From Paenibacillus sp. Root52 (lineage in GTDB: Bacteria; Bacillota; Bacilli; Paenibacillales; Paenibacillaceae): a stretch of 64,000 nucleotides of DNA. Position 1 is the stretch's first letter; every line of letters begins with the position of its first letter. The notes under the pieces were generated by a model, which saw only the letters and a program-made list of their open reading frames with translations, did no database searches and was not told the DNA's origin. Below are positions 28,200 to 37,800 of the stretch, in pieces. Location: contig NZ_LMFO01000007.1 of NCBI RefSeq assembly GCF_001426865.1, positions 62,001 to 126,000 on the forward strand, written 5' to 3'. The translations under genes were made by a program, and so were the position numbers.

Positions 28200-28330
28200 T
28201 TAGGGGCTCACGCTACCAGCTCTAAGACGGTTCTATCACCGCCTAAGAGCCGCTACGCGCCGCTGGACACTACTTAGCGCGTTAACTACATCCTCTAAGC
28301 TGCAAAGCCGCTAAGAGGCTATACGTTCCT
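28200..28330. other. GC-richer structured non-coding segment with twin hairpins
   Basis: In the 400-bp gap between genes 27497-27967 and 28374-28766. Two similar hairpins have arms CTCTAAG/CTAAGAG at 28220-28226/28243-28249 and CCTCTAAGC/GCTAAGAGG at 28292-28300/28310-28318, each with the same internal A-A mismatch. Copies of TAGCGCG-like sequence lie between them. It does not code. Candidates are oriT, a small RNA or a recombination site. Confidence 0.45.
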
Positions 28331-28357
28331 GCCCTTCGCTATACGCATCCACGGAGC

Positions 28358-28385
28358 GAAAAAAAGAAGCCGATTACTCGGCTCC
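28358..28385 (-). terminator. terminator with the stop codon in its loop
   Basis: On the minus strand GGAGCCGA-GTAA-TCGGCTTC is followed by seven T's. The TAA stop of the gene ending at 28374 lies in the loop. Confidence 0.85.
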
Positions 28386-28766
28386 CTTCTTACGTCGTTG
28401 AATCAACGATAAAATATTCTTTGGCTGGCTGATCAAGCGCCGCCATATAAATTTCATCCAAGTGATAAAGCCATAGACAGTCACAAGCATAATGGTAACA
28501 CACGACAAGATCCATACCATGGCATTCATATTATTTAATGAGGCTGTCGGCTGGATGCCTACATAACCCGCAATGAAGAGGAATACAAACGGAATGAGTT
28601 GCACAAAGAGCGAAACACTCAACCCTACTGTGATGATTCCCACAACGCGAGTCATAATAAGTGTCGTCTTACTCATACTAGGCTCACTTGCGGAAACATT
28701 ATCGTCTGGACTCGGAACAAGATTTAATGTCCGTTCCGTTTTGTTTTGAAGTTTGTTATTTTTCAC
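28374..28766 (-). CDS. small membrane protein, transfer region
   Basis: 130 residues from GTG 28764-28766; a GGAG lies 12 bases upstream, so the start is not firm. A polar N terminus (1-35) is followed by two long hydrophobic segments (about 38-73, VVGIITVGLSVSLFVQLIPF, and 85-108, MVWILSCVTIMLVTVYGFIT) and a basic tail. Third gene of the 30130-28374 unit after two VirB8-like genes. The family is not recognised; a structural role in the mating channel is plausible. Confidence 0.7.
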   Translation of the reverse strand: MKNNKLQNKTERTLNLVPSPDDNVSASEPSMSKTTLIMTRVVGIITVGLSVSLFVQLIPFVFLFIAGYVGIQPTASLNNMNAMVWILSCVTIMLVTVYGFITWMKFIWRRLISQPKNILSLIQRRKKGAE

Positions 28767-28798
28767 CGATCATCCAAGCTCCTTTAAACGTGCTTTAT

Positions 28799-29494
28799 TT
28801 AGTTCCCAAGTAGTCCAGCACTATACCCCGCTCTAGCACTAACCTCCGTGATGTGCCGCTCACCATTCCCCGCATCACCTGCCGCGGTAAATTCGATGAT
28901 GGCTTCACTACGTTCCAGTGCATCCCGGTTAGCTAAATCACTGCCATCCTTGTGCATGATGTATTGTACAAAAGCCACATAGCGTACTCGGGAGCCTTCA
29001 GCCGTAATGGGTACTACATAAATACTATCCATGGTCGTGCGTAGCTTTTTGAAATCAATAAAGGACAACATTCCATCATTTGTTTCGATCTTAGTATCCG
29101 GCGGGAGATAGGTTTTCGTAAACGAATTATCTTCACCGAGCGATTCTATGTATTGCTGTCTAACTCCTTCGTATTCCGTTCCATTACTCCAACTAAAAGC
29201 GGCCACAAAGTACTTCTCCGCTTCTAACGAATCCGATTGAATAAGTTCGGGATCCAGACCAGTCACTTTTTTAACAGAGTTCGTTTTTTGAGCTTGTACT
29301 TCCGTCTGTTTTGAGCTAATATTCTGTTCCATTTGATTCAATTGGTTCGTTAAGTTTGAATATTCATCATCTAGCACCTGGATCTCCATTTGCTGCTTAG
29401 AATACGTGTAAAACGTAATTGCAACAAGTACTAAACCCGTTACAAATGCAATTCCAGAAGCAAAACTGAATTTTTTAAGTAATCTCATCATCAT
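28799..29494 (-). CDS. VirB8-like single-pass transfer protein (candidate)
   Basis: 231 residues starting MMMRLLKKFSF. There is one N-terminal membrane helix (about 12-30), a coiled coil (QVLDDEYSNLTNQLNQMEQ, to about 75), then an extracytoplasmic alpha/beta domain (90-225) whose outline fits the NTF2-like fold of VirB8/TcpC channel components (EAEKYFVAAFSWSNGTEYEG, then YVVPITAEGSRVRYVAFVQY). ATG immediately follows the TAA of the gene upstream, so the two are translationally coupled. Fold assignment is inference from architecture, not from a sequence motif. Confidence 0.65.
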   Translation of the reverse strand: MMMRLLKKFSFASGIAFVTGLVLVAITFYTYSKQQMEIQVLDDEYSNLTNQLNQMEQNISSKQTEVQAQKTNSVKKVTGLDPELIQSDSLEAEKYFVAAFSWSNGTEYEGVRQQYIESLGEDNSFTKTYLPPDTKIETNDGMLSFIDFKKLRTTMDSIYVVPITAEGSRVRYVAFVQYIMHKDGSDLANRDALERSEAIIEFTAAGDAGNGERHITEVSARAGYSAGLLGN

Positions 29495-30130
29495 TTATGC
29501 ACCCCCAACATCAACTTCATCATCTAATCCATCTTTCGTGTAATGCCGACTGATGTTCGTCAACTTATAATTGGCCACATCATAAACAGCGTATATCAAT
29601 CCTGCTGACTTCCCACTTTTGGTCGTCATGCTAAACAGAACAGGTACATTATCCGTATCCTGGTACGTGACAATAGATTCGAGCTTTAGATTCCAATCAG
29701 GATTCAACTTCCATGTTTTTATATGATCGCTTTCCGTAGCATTCGTCAAACGCGTATTTTCTGCTTTCGCCTGTTCAAGTTCTTTTACTATTTTGTCATA
29801 AGCCGCTTGATCCTCGGGCAAATCTTCATTGGTTTTATAAAACGATGTCAGCACGTTCTCTGCAGCAATAATCTCGTCTCCAATCTTCATAGCGGATACC
29901 GTTCTTGCTTCAAGCGTCTCTTCATGTTCTTTTGCATCAAACGGTTGCGCTATCTCTTCTTGTGCAGACTGTGCAACCTCTAAACGTTCTTTAATTTCTG
30001 CAATATTGGACTCAAGTACATCCAACTTCTTATTCTGCTGCCAGATGAAGAAAACAAAAATCATCGAGATCAATCCCAGCACAATCGGTATCCAATACAA
30101 CTTCAAAACAGTAGTTTTTCGCGTTTGCAT
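29495..30130 (-). CDS. VirB8-like or coiled-coil single-pass transfer protein
   Basis: 211 residues. One membrane helix near the N terminus (YWIPIVLGLISMIFVFFIW) is followed by a long coiled coil (33-135) and a compact C-terminal beta-rich domain (NPDWNLKLESIVTYQDTDNVPV cut here, ending in an acidic tail). The build parallels the next gene (28799-29494), so the two could be a diverged pair forming a membrane-anchored periplasm-side assembly. First gene of its operon, directly behind a good promoter. Confidence 0.65.
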   Translation of the reverse strand: MQTRKTTVLKLYWIPIVLGLISMIFVFFIWQQNKKLDVLESNIAEIKERLEVAQSAQEEIAQPFDAKEHEETLEARTVSAMKIGDEIIAAENVLTSFYKTNEDLPEDQAAYDKIVKELEQAKAENTRLTNATESDHIKTWKLNPDWNLKLESIVTYQDTDNVPVLFSMTTKSGKSAGLIYAVYDVANYKLTNISRHYTKDGLDDEVDVGGA

Positions 30131-30279
30131 CGATAAATCCCCTTCCTAAAATAAACCACATTTTTTTAGATATTTTTTTAACGATAATCCTCATAAAAAA
30201 AACACATATTATCAATACTTTTTTCTGCATAAAATACGAAAAATAGTATCAACAATAAATAACTCGAAAACAATTTCTA

Positions 30280-30309
30280 AATTATACTGTACACACAGTG
30301 TTTTATCAA
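30280..30309 (-). promoter_or_regulatory. strong promoter fully overlapped by operator-like site
   Basis: On the minus strand TTGATA (30304-30309) and TATAAT (30281-30286) are 17 bases apart. The motif copy AATTATACT-N8-AGTGTTTTA (30280-30305) covers the whole core promoter, which is what a repressor site would look like. It drives 30130-28374. Confidence 0.75.
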
Positions 30310-30313
30310 TCAT

Positions 30314-32620
30314 TTAGTATGTTTCTAATTCTCTCCACTGTGGTGCAGCGTCTGCTGGTTTAAAGAATTTCCAATGATCCTTTTCATAGCGATCTTTTTT
30401 AATGACTCGCCAGCTCCATGAATAACTAAGTCCTGGTGCATTACGTCCACTAACGCCCCGAATGTTCTGTTCATTGACTAGAATGTCTCCATTCGCAAAA
30501 ACATGTTGAACGACACCCGTGTGTCCGTACCGGCTAGTTGTAGCATCACTAAACACTGCTCCTGAAGCTGGTATGCCTGACACGGCTTGATCATAATGTT
30601 TAGCCCATCCATCCGCGACATCTTTACCATCACCATACGGTCTATCCGTTGGCCTACCACCCTGATTCCAATCCGGATACAAGCGCATAAAGTAGCTATG
30701 GGCTAACGCCGCACATTGGTCTGGTATAATCCCATTCGCCCATCCGGTCGAACTACCCCATACTAGACCCGCATCCTCCGGATTCTTCGCATACACCTGT
30801 AAGGATGCTGGTAGTGTTTGACGAGACCACGGTACTAAAACTAAATCTGCCGGTACCTCGCCGGTACCATCAATAGACTGGTTTCCGTAATGACTCTTAA
30901 TGGGGTTTCCACAACCGTCATCCTGGTAATAAGCTGCTACGGCACGATTGCCTTCAGATCTGCCTACATTCACATCGCTCAATATGCTATCTGCGTACGC
31001 TGTATCCGTCGTAGATCTCTCCAACACAAACATAAAATTGGCTGCATTTTTCAGACGTTGTGAGAGCGAATTGTTTGGAGAACTCAATCCGATCCATGTA
31101 TTCATAAACCGCTCTGTTTCCTTCTGTACGTTACTAGGTGGCGTATGTAGAAAATCAATTAACTGCTTCTGACGCAAGGCATCGTCGCCTTCCAACATAA
31201 ATTTAATCTGCGTATCAAAGTCATACCAGTTTGAACTATGTGACTGTGCATATTTGACTAACAAATTATTACGGCCATTAGTCCATTGAGCCAGACCAAT
31301 GCCAACGTACTTGATTGCAGGGTACTTCGCTGCATATTTGGCATTAATCTTACTTACGTTAAATCCCACTCCCATAGCAGTTTGCTTACGAGGGCCAATC
31401 TGGAATGGCTCATTATATATCGTCTCGACTCCGGTGGGATCAAGTCCGCTTTCATGCTGTAAATTTCCAAGTACGGCTGCTGTCTGTTCTTTCGAACCGC
31501 CGATGCGCTCATATACGGACCAAACCTTCACGGCATTCGCCTCACGAATAACTTCCAGCTCACCGTTTAACAAATAATCCTGTGAACCCTGCCTTACAAT
31601 TGTTCGATTCGGTACGCAATTAGAGATGGAATCATCTTTCAAGGTTAGATCACCAACAACACCATAACCGAGAACACTTGTAGTCGTCACCGTAACTGCA
31701 ACCACACCTGCCGTAACCGCATTCCCTATAGCGGCACCAACACCTAGAATACCTGAAACGAAAGAACTTACAGCATTAAAGGCAGTAGCTAGAGCGCCAA
31801 CAACCTTACTGACGCCTGCCATGACAACACCCTTCAGCATCATCATCATTTTCATCATCATCATACCTATAAGTGCTGCTCCTGCCGCTTTTCCCCCTGC
31901 TGCTGTAGCGGCTATCGCTTTCGTTGCTTTAATTCCACCATCCACGGCTTTATCTGCCACTTCCTCTGCTTTATCCGTCACACTGTCGTCTTTGCCGCCA
32001 GCCTGATTTTTTCGCCTGTTATGCTCTTTCAGCTTTTTTCGTACACTATTTGCTTGAGCAAGTCCTGGCGTTAAATCCATAGCGGCATCTGCAGCCTGGT
32101 GTTCAAGCTGATCTTTCTTGCTTTTGTCACTGTAATCCACACCGGTAGCATTCGATGTCATACCTTTTGCTTTATTCCGTAGTCCCTCTTGGTTGGCCAA
32201 TTCTCCTGAGGAACCAGCCTTTCCTTGATGAGCACCATTCACCCCTGAAGATCCCGCTTTGTTGTGATCGTTATTCTGTTTTGTAGCATTTCCTTCACTT
32301 GAATTGTGCCTAGCACCGAGAGCAGGGTTGACATTACCCGCTCTGGACGGATTTGATTGACTAGCTTTATCCCCTTGATTTATAGCAGGTGAAGCGACAG
32401 AAGCTTTGCTTCCACCAGATGAAGATCCGGTTCGAACACCACCCGCAAGCTTCGATTTGGTATTAGCGTAATCGGATCGCACTTCACCACGAGCGCTGTC
32501 GCTATTCGTAACCGTAGCTTGTTGTTTCATCTGAGTTCCTTGACCGCTAGATCGCGCTCTGCTGCTTGACACTGCTCCACTTAATGGCCTCTTTCCCCCT
32601 GCTCCTCCGTTCGCACTCAT
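30314..32620 (-). CDS. conjugative peptidoglycan hydrolase: lysozyme-like + CHAP
   Basis: 768 residues; ATG 32618-32620 seven bases after GAGAGGAG. Residues 1-225 are low-complexity Ser/Gly/Asn/Lys. About 240-330 contain hydrophobic Gly/Ala/Val segments that should enter the membrane. About 365-530 resemble a phage-tail-type lysozyme (AVLGNLQHESGLDP with the likely catalytic Glu, then GIGLAQWTNGRNNLL). About 610-750 form a CHAP amidase/endopeptidase with Cys in IPDQCAALAHSYF and His in YGHTGVVQHV. Gram-positive type IV systems use such VirB1-like two-domain enzymes to open the wall for the mating channel. It follows the 34105-32771 gene after a terminator. Confidence 0.87.
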   Translation of the reverse strand: MSANGGAGGKRPLSGAVSSSRARSSGQGTQMKQQATVTNSDSARGEVRSDYANTKSKLAGGVRTGSSSGGSKASVASPAINQGDKASQSNPSRAGNVNPALGARHNSSEGNATKQNNDHNKAGSSGVNGAHQGKAGSSGELANQEGLRNKAKGMTSNATGVDYSDKSKKDQLEHQAADAAMDLTPGLAQANSVRKKLKEHNRRKNQAGGKDDSVTDKAEEVADKAVDGGIKATKAIAATAAGGKAAGAALIGMMMMKMMMMLKGVVMAGVSKVVGALATAFNAVSSFVSGILGVGAAIGNAVTAGVVAVTVTTTSVLGYGVVGDLTLKDDSISNCVPNRTIVRQGSQDYLLNGELEVIREANAVKVWSVYERIGGSKEQTAAVLGNLQHESGLDPTGVETIYNEPFQIGPRKQTAMGVGFNVSKINAKYAAKYPAIKYVGIGLAQWTNGRNNLLVKYAQSHSSNWYDFDTQIKFMLEGDDALRQKQLIDFLHTPPSNVQKETERFMNTWIGLSSPNNSLSQRLKNAANFMFVLERSTTDTAYADSILSDVNVGRSEGNRAVAAYYQDDGCGNPIKSHYGNQSIDGTGEVPADLVLVPWSRQTLPASLQVYAKNPEDAGLVWGSSTGWANGIIPDQCAALAHSYFMRLYPDWNQGGRPTDRPYGDGKDVADGWAKHYDQAVSGIPASGAVFSDATTSRYGHTGVVQHVFANGDILVNEQNIRGVSGRNAPGLSYSWSWRVIKKDRYEKDHWKFFKPADAAPQWRELETY

Positions 32621-32697
32621 GTCGATGCTCCTCTCTATACCTCCGATATTTATCGGGATTGATCCTGAAGTAGGATTATGAATGGTTATTCCATAGT

Positions 32698-32740
32698 AAA
32701 AGCCTGCTGAGCTGAATACTTCCTTCGCTCAACAGGCTTT
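32698..32740 (-). terminator. terminator after gene 32771-34105
   Basis: AAAGCCTGCTGAGC (32698-32711) and GCTCAACAGGCTTT (32727-32740) pair with one mismatch. On the minus strand it ends CTTTTACT. Confidence 0.75.
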
Positions 32741-32770
32741 ATATCAAATCACACATTTGAGCAAACTCAC

Positions 32771-34105
32771 TTAGTAGTACGTTATACCGTTATCATTTTG
32801 TTGTTGTGTGAATCCTAGTTCTTGAGACAACACATCAGCATCGAGTACTAACAAACTACGGAGCAGATCTCGCTGCACCTTCTGTTTGATAGACAGATAC
32901 GACCGCCACGTCTGCTGTAGCGATTCTGCTGAATCTTTCGCTGCTACCTGAGAGGACGGGCTCGTTCCCGTCGATACTAATCTCAAATCTAGTATCGATC
33001 CATCCTCATTGTTTAAAGTAGTTACCTGCTCGACCTGCTCTTTACGCGTCTGGTTCTTCTCGGCCGTCGTACTTGTCGATTCTGTTTTCTTTTTCATATA
33101 TCCATCAAACTCAGACAAACCACCCATTACCTGTTTGATATAGCCATCTCGAATGGTCTTCGTCGTATAATCAATGAGATGTGCGCCAGCCAAGTTTTTG
33201 GCTGCTACGAACGTGCCGTTCTCATCAACATAATCACCTTGTATAAACCATGGTGTTTTAGGTGCCTCATATCCAACGGACACCAAGCGGTTAGTGTACT
33301 CTTTTGCCCGGTTTAGTAGATTCGCCATTTCAACGGTTTGTGACTTAATTTGTTCTCGAATGATTTCATCTTTAGCTTCTGCTACCAAAGCCGTATATAA
33401 CTTGGTTGGATTATTTTCACCAGGCACTAACCAATCCAGTTTCGTTATATTGTCTGCACCAGGGTTAACATAAAATCGACCTTGATCATACTTCGCAAAC
33501 GATCCATCGGTATTTTTCTTATCTCCGCTTGATCCTGTACCTTCTTTCGTCGATAATTGCTCATTCGCACGAATCGTCACATCCAAAATTCGTTTGGGTA
33601 CACCCTCACTATTCTGAAAACGAATAATTCCATAACCCGTTGAACCAAACATCGATAATGTCGTTTTGGCTTCTGCCTCCATGCTTTTATCTAACCCTGT
33701 TATGAATAACTGATAATTACTTGCATCTACAGACATCCCTTTTGCATCTTGCAGACGAAAAAGTACCATAACATCCTTATGGTCTAGATCTCCGAATACA
33801 CCATCGATAAACATTTTTTGACCAGACAACGAAAAGACAAAACTTTGTGTATACCTGGCTTGTGTTGAAACTTGCTGCGCCAGATTCCCTCGATCTTTTG
33901 CAAACGACAAACTTGAAAACAAAAGTAGAAATACTAGAGTCGCACTAAGCATGATCGTAAAACGTTCCATACGATGATGGGGTCCAAATTTAAAACGGTC
34001 TCTCCACTGTGTTAGACGTTGAACTAATGTTAATCTTTCTGGAACATCCACTTCTGCCACTTCAGAATCTCTATTCCTTAATCCTTGCAAAGATTTTTTT
34101 GCCAA
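32771..34105 (-). CDS. single-pass membrane protein of the transfer apparatus, family not recognised
   Basis: 444 residues from TTG 34103-34105, ten bases after AAAGGAG. A basic cytoplasmic N terminus (1-47) and one membrane helix (about 48-68, FTIMLSATLVFLLLFSSLSF) precede a long exterior part that is mixed alpha/beta to about 330, then helical and Ser/Thr/Gln-rich. No catalytic motif is visible. The size and topology could suit a VirB10- or TcpC-like core component, but no signature supports a specific call. It is monocistronic, between a promoter with the operator-like site and a terminator. Confidence 0.65.
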   Translation of the reverse strand: MAKKSLQGLRNRDSEVAEVDVPERLTLVQRLTQWRDRFKFGPHHRMERFTIMLSATLVFLLLFSSLSFAKDRGNLAQQVSTQARYTQSFVFSLSGQKMFIDGVFGDLDHKDVMVLFRLQDAKGMSVDASNYQLFITGLDKSMEAEAKTTLSMFGSTGYGIIRFQNSEGVPKRILDVTIRANEQLSTKEGTGSSGDKKNTDGSFAKYDQGRFYVNPGADNITKLDWLVPGENNPTKLYTALVAEAKDEIIREQIKSQTVEMANLLNRAKEYTNRLVSVGYEAPKTPWFIQGDYVDENGTFVAAKNLAGAHLIDYTTKTIRDGYIKQVMGGLSEFDGYMKKKTESTSTTAEKNQTRKEQVEQVTTLNNEDGSILDLRLVSTGTSPSSQVAAKDSAESLQQTWRSYLSIKQKVQRDLLRSLLVLDADVLSQELGFTQQQNDNGITYY

Positions 34106-34127
34106 TCTGTTGATACTCCTTTCTATA

Positions 34128-34177
34128 TGTATAAATATTTAAAAAAATCCCAAAAACACTTTGTATTCAGCGTTTTT
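34128..34177 (-). promoter_or_regulatory. promoter and palindromic operator-like site (gene 32771-34105)
   Basis: The palindrome AAAAACACT-N8-AGCGTTTTT occupies 34152-34177. On the minus strand the arm supplies a TTTTTG -35 (34151-34156), 17 bases from TATACA (34128-34133). The arrangement is the same as at 8471-8520. Confidence 0.6.
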
Positions 34178-34263
34178 ATGATAACTCTTTAATAATATAT
34201 CACGTTATTAGGCATTTGAGTAACTAGTAGTTCAGGACTAGGAGGGTACTTTAACTTTTTAGC

Positions 34264-34291
34264 AAAAAAAGAGAGCGGTTAATCCGCTCTC
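34264..34291 (-). terminator. terminator after the VirB2-like gene
   Basis: On the minus strand GAGAGCGG-ATTAA-CCGCTCTC is followed by seven T's, 27 bases beyond the stop at 34319. Confidence 0.9.
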
Positions 34292-34318
34292 TCTCAAGTT
34301 ATGTGAGAATATCAAAAA

Positions 34319-34684
34319 TTACTTGAAAAAGTAAAACTTCGAATATTCGAACCATAGACTGACGCCGCCGCCAAGATCTTCGATTGTTTGACGACCACCA
34401 CCGGCAATATTCTTGATTAAATCATAGCCCGTTGTTGAAGATAGCGCTCCTCCTAAAATAAACAAAGCACCATACACAAACCAGTTTACTTGTTTTTTTC
34501 CGCCAGACCAGAGAGCAGTAACGACTTGAAATACGGCTACTACTACAGCAATCAAGCCTATCAACATTAAAAATAACTTACTCCAATCTCCCAGTTTTGC
34601 GGTTACATTTTCCAGAAAACTCCCTATATCCCAAGCCCCAGTCAAAAGATCAAAATTAAGCATGCTCTCATTTAAGATATCCAT
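34319..34684 (-). CDS. small two-TM protein, VirB2/TrbC-like candidate
   Basis: 121 residues from ATG 34682-34684 (MDILNESMLNFDLL). The reading frame is open further upstream, but that part overlaps the preceding gene's end and contains the promoter, so I reject the longer version; a GAGGGG lies 12 bases upstream of the chosen ATG. A polar N terminus is followed by two hydrophobic helices (LFLMLIGLIAVVVAVFQVV and WFVYGALFILGGALSS), a Gly-rich stretch and a hydrophobic end. Length, topology and position beside VirB3/4/6-like genes fit a VirB2/TrbC-type subunit. It has its own promoter and strong terminator, as expected for a protein needed in many copies. Confidence 0.75.
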   Translation of the reverse strand: MDILNESMLNFDLLTGAWDIGSFLENVTAKLGDWSKLFLMLIGLIAVVVAVFQVVTALWSGGKKQVNWFVYGALFILGGALSSTTGYDLIKNIAGGGRQTIEDLGGGVSLWFEYSKFYFFK

Positions 34685-34781
34685 GAATACCGTGTGCCCC
34701 TCTTTCGTTAAAACTGAATGTATTTTTTCGAACAAAATTAATTGAAACCACTGACTAGTCAATGCTTTTAATAACGAAATA

Positions 34782-34810
34782 ATTATATCATAGCACTTTT
34801 TGGAAGACAA
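34782..34810 (-). promoter_or_regulatory. promoter of the VirB2-like gene
   Basis: On the minus strand TTGTCT (34805-34810) and TATAAT (34782-34787) are 17 bases apart, with TGA before the -10 (extended type). Unlike the other minus-strand promoters, it has no copy of the 26-bp motif. Confidence 0.7.
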
Positions 34811-34886
34811 TACGATTTGGTATACAACGTGTATGCTATAGTTAACAAATTGCAGATCCTCCCTCAACGAAATCATATGTTTCCAA

Positions 34887-37800
34887 TTAATCGATGCTAA
34901 TACCCTGAATATAATCATCCCAAGCTTGTTGCAATTGTTTAGTACTATTCGCAATCTTAGCTCGGGTGCTCAAGGCATCTTCACGTATACCAGATCCTAT
35001 TAATTCACGTTTCATATACGATATGCGGTTTCCGAGCGATTCAAATTGTTTACGACCAGCCTGGGTAATGGTACCCGATTTCTCTTGATGATTAAGACGG
35101 TCATACAATACTTGGGTCTGACTCAAATTAACTAATTGATTGACGATCGCGGAGCCGTCCTTGCGAATCGGACGACTTGCGACACTAGGCTGGAAATCAC
35201 CTGTTTTTAGTAAACCGTGCGCATGCCCCATCAAATGACTCATTTTCTCTTGAGACGATTTAATTTGCGTCTGCAGTCCACGTATCTCCGCTTTTGCATG
35301 ATCGATTTGCAGCGGTGAACGTGATTCAGCACGAAGCGATGCTAGACGTTCCTGCGCTTGTTTCATCTTCAGTTGACCTTGTCTAATCGTGGCAGAATGA
35401 TTTGTAACTTCACGGCTATAGTCACCATAGTTATTAATCCCTTGCGTAGCTAGCTCTGTGAAGCTTTTACTTGATGTTGTTTTTGCTACCGGTTTAACAG
35501 AAGGAGATTCTGTAAGCTTGCTCCAACCATTAGGACTCGTCATTTTTAATTTTTCATTATACGCTTTGGTAGCATCACTCTTCGCTCTCGCTTGTTGACG
35601 CTGAGCTGCTTTAACCACTTTCTCTGGAGCTCCATTTCGAATAAGTTGCTCCACTTCATTTTGTGCCTGCTTTTGCCGCACCTGAGCATATTCAAATCTA
35701 GCCGTGGCTTGATCGATCTGTGCAGGTGTACCGCTTGGCGCCTTAGAAACGCGTTCAAAATTACGCTGTGAATCCGACAAGTACTTCGATGCTTTATTAA
35801 TCCGTGCTTCATGTTTCGCAATTACTTCTGGCGCTGCTTTCGAAGCGATAGCTTGCTCATGTGCTGCTTGAGCATTCATAAAGAACTTCGATGCTTTATC
35901 TACTCTGTTTCTCGCGCTGCTCACTTCGCCATATGAACGTCCAACTTCTTGAGCCTTTTGCATATCACGCTCCGCTACCATAGCCTTTTGAACCGCTTGT
36001 CGCTGTTCATCAATTCGACCACGCTGGCGTGTAATATCCTTCACAGGAGCGCCCTGGGTTTGTAAATTACTGAGTGCATCGACTTCCTGTTGTAAGGAAG
36101 ATTGTGCTTCTTTTAAATAGCGTGATGCGCTTGCTACATGATCCTTTGTAACAGGTGCTACAGGTGCCGTCAAAGCGGCCTGTGCTGATGCAGGTGACAT
36201 GCTAACTTCCATCGCTTTGTTGAATGCACCTTGTGCCGCTTTTGCATCATTACTAGATTTTTTAGCAAACCGCTCTGCTTGCATTACAGCATATGGAGAA
36301 GCCCCTTTTGATTTAAGTTCATCGACGCGAGCTTTTGCTCGATTCGCAATCTCGTTAGCACGATTAGATTGCTTTGCAAGCATCGTCAAGTTAGGATCTC
36401 CAGTAGTTTCTTTTCCAGGGATTGTTGCATTTGGTTTGATCGCTGCGTCACCTTTGTGGCGTAGCTGTGTTTCTCCAGATTCAGAATCAACGACTTCTTC
36501 AAATGCACGGCCATCCACTGCTCCAACAACCGAAGCGGCATTTACACGATTACCGTTCTTATCCGTTACAAAACCCTTCTCATCCAGACCGAGCGGTACT
36601 GTACTGTTACCTGAGCGAGCTCGTAATGATTCTCCGTCGCTACCCACGACATTCCCGTCTTTGTCCATACCATAATGCGTGGCATCCTGTTCCGCTTTCA
36701 TAGCGGCAAACTTATCGGCGTCGAATCGCATGCTATCCAGTTTCTTAGCTGCCTTCGTAGCAGATACAGGCTTACCTTTACCATTAGGAGTATCCGCTAC
36801 AGGTGTCAATATTCCATCTTTACCGACTTCAACGAATGCACCATTTTGATCAACAAGTTGACCTTTTTCATTCTGATGGAACGCATTACCCGCCTCATCT
36901 CGATACGCACTTCCGTTTTGATCAAGAAGTGAACCATCGTCTGCCACCATCGCTCTAGCGCCTATTGAATCTAGAGGAGACGACGAACTGATAGGTTTTC
37001 CTGCAGCATCCACGGCGTTACCATCTGCATCTTTTATAACCTCGCCGTTTTCATCGATTTTTTGACCGCTACTCGTGGTATCTGGTGAACTAGAATCCGC
37101 CTGACCCTTACGAGCATTATCAAATTCATCTTGAGCAAGCTTGCTATACGGCAGCGCGTTAATTCCAGCTTCCTTAGCTTGCATTTCCCTTGCATAGGAT
37201 TGACCATCTATTCCGAGCGCACCCTTTGCAATGTCCTTGCCCTTCGCAGTAGCTAAATCTTTCGCTGTGTCCATCCGTGCTTTGACTTTATCCTTAAACG
37301 AGCCGCCTTTTTTATTAAGCTCTTGTCCGAGTTGCTCTTTTCTGGACTCTATACCATGAGCTGCATTCAAAATGCCTGCCGCTCCTCCTAGTAATCCTCC
37401 AGCATCTGCAGCTTTGGCACCTTGCGTGAGTTTTCCATCTGCACCGATACGGCCATCCGTCATTTTCCCCACGTCGAGACCCTTACCACCCGTTCCAGTA
37501 TCGAGAGCGCCCATCAGACGATTAATCCCACCAGATACGACTTCTTCCATCAATTCATTAAATACTGTTTTATTTCGGATCATGAAGATCGTTACACCTA
37601 AGGTAATCGCTACAGTAAGGAAGCTTCCAACAAAGTCAAATACCAAACCTGAACCTAAAAATTCCCCTCCAACATCAATCACATCATTGAAATTAAGCAT
37701 GATGGTCATAATCAAATTCTCACTAAGAATATAGAAAAAGATCATACCTATAATCTGTGCGATCAGTACTGCAACAGAAATGAGTAGCTTTGTGATAAAA

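Noticed and set aside
34685..34954. N-terminal extension of the VirB2-like gene up to 34954
   Set aside because: It would contain that gene's own -35/-10 promoter and overlap the end of the VirB6-like gene, with no ribosome site.
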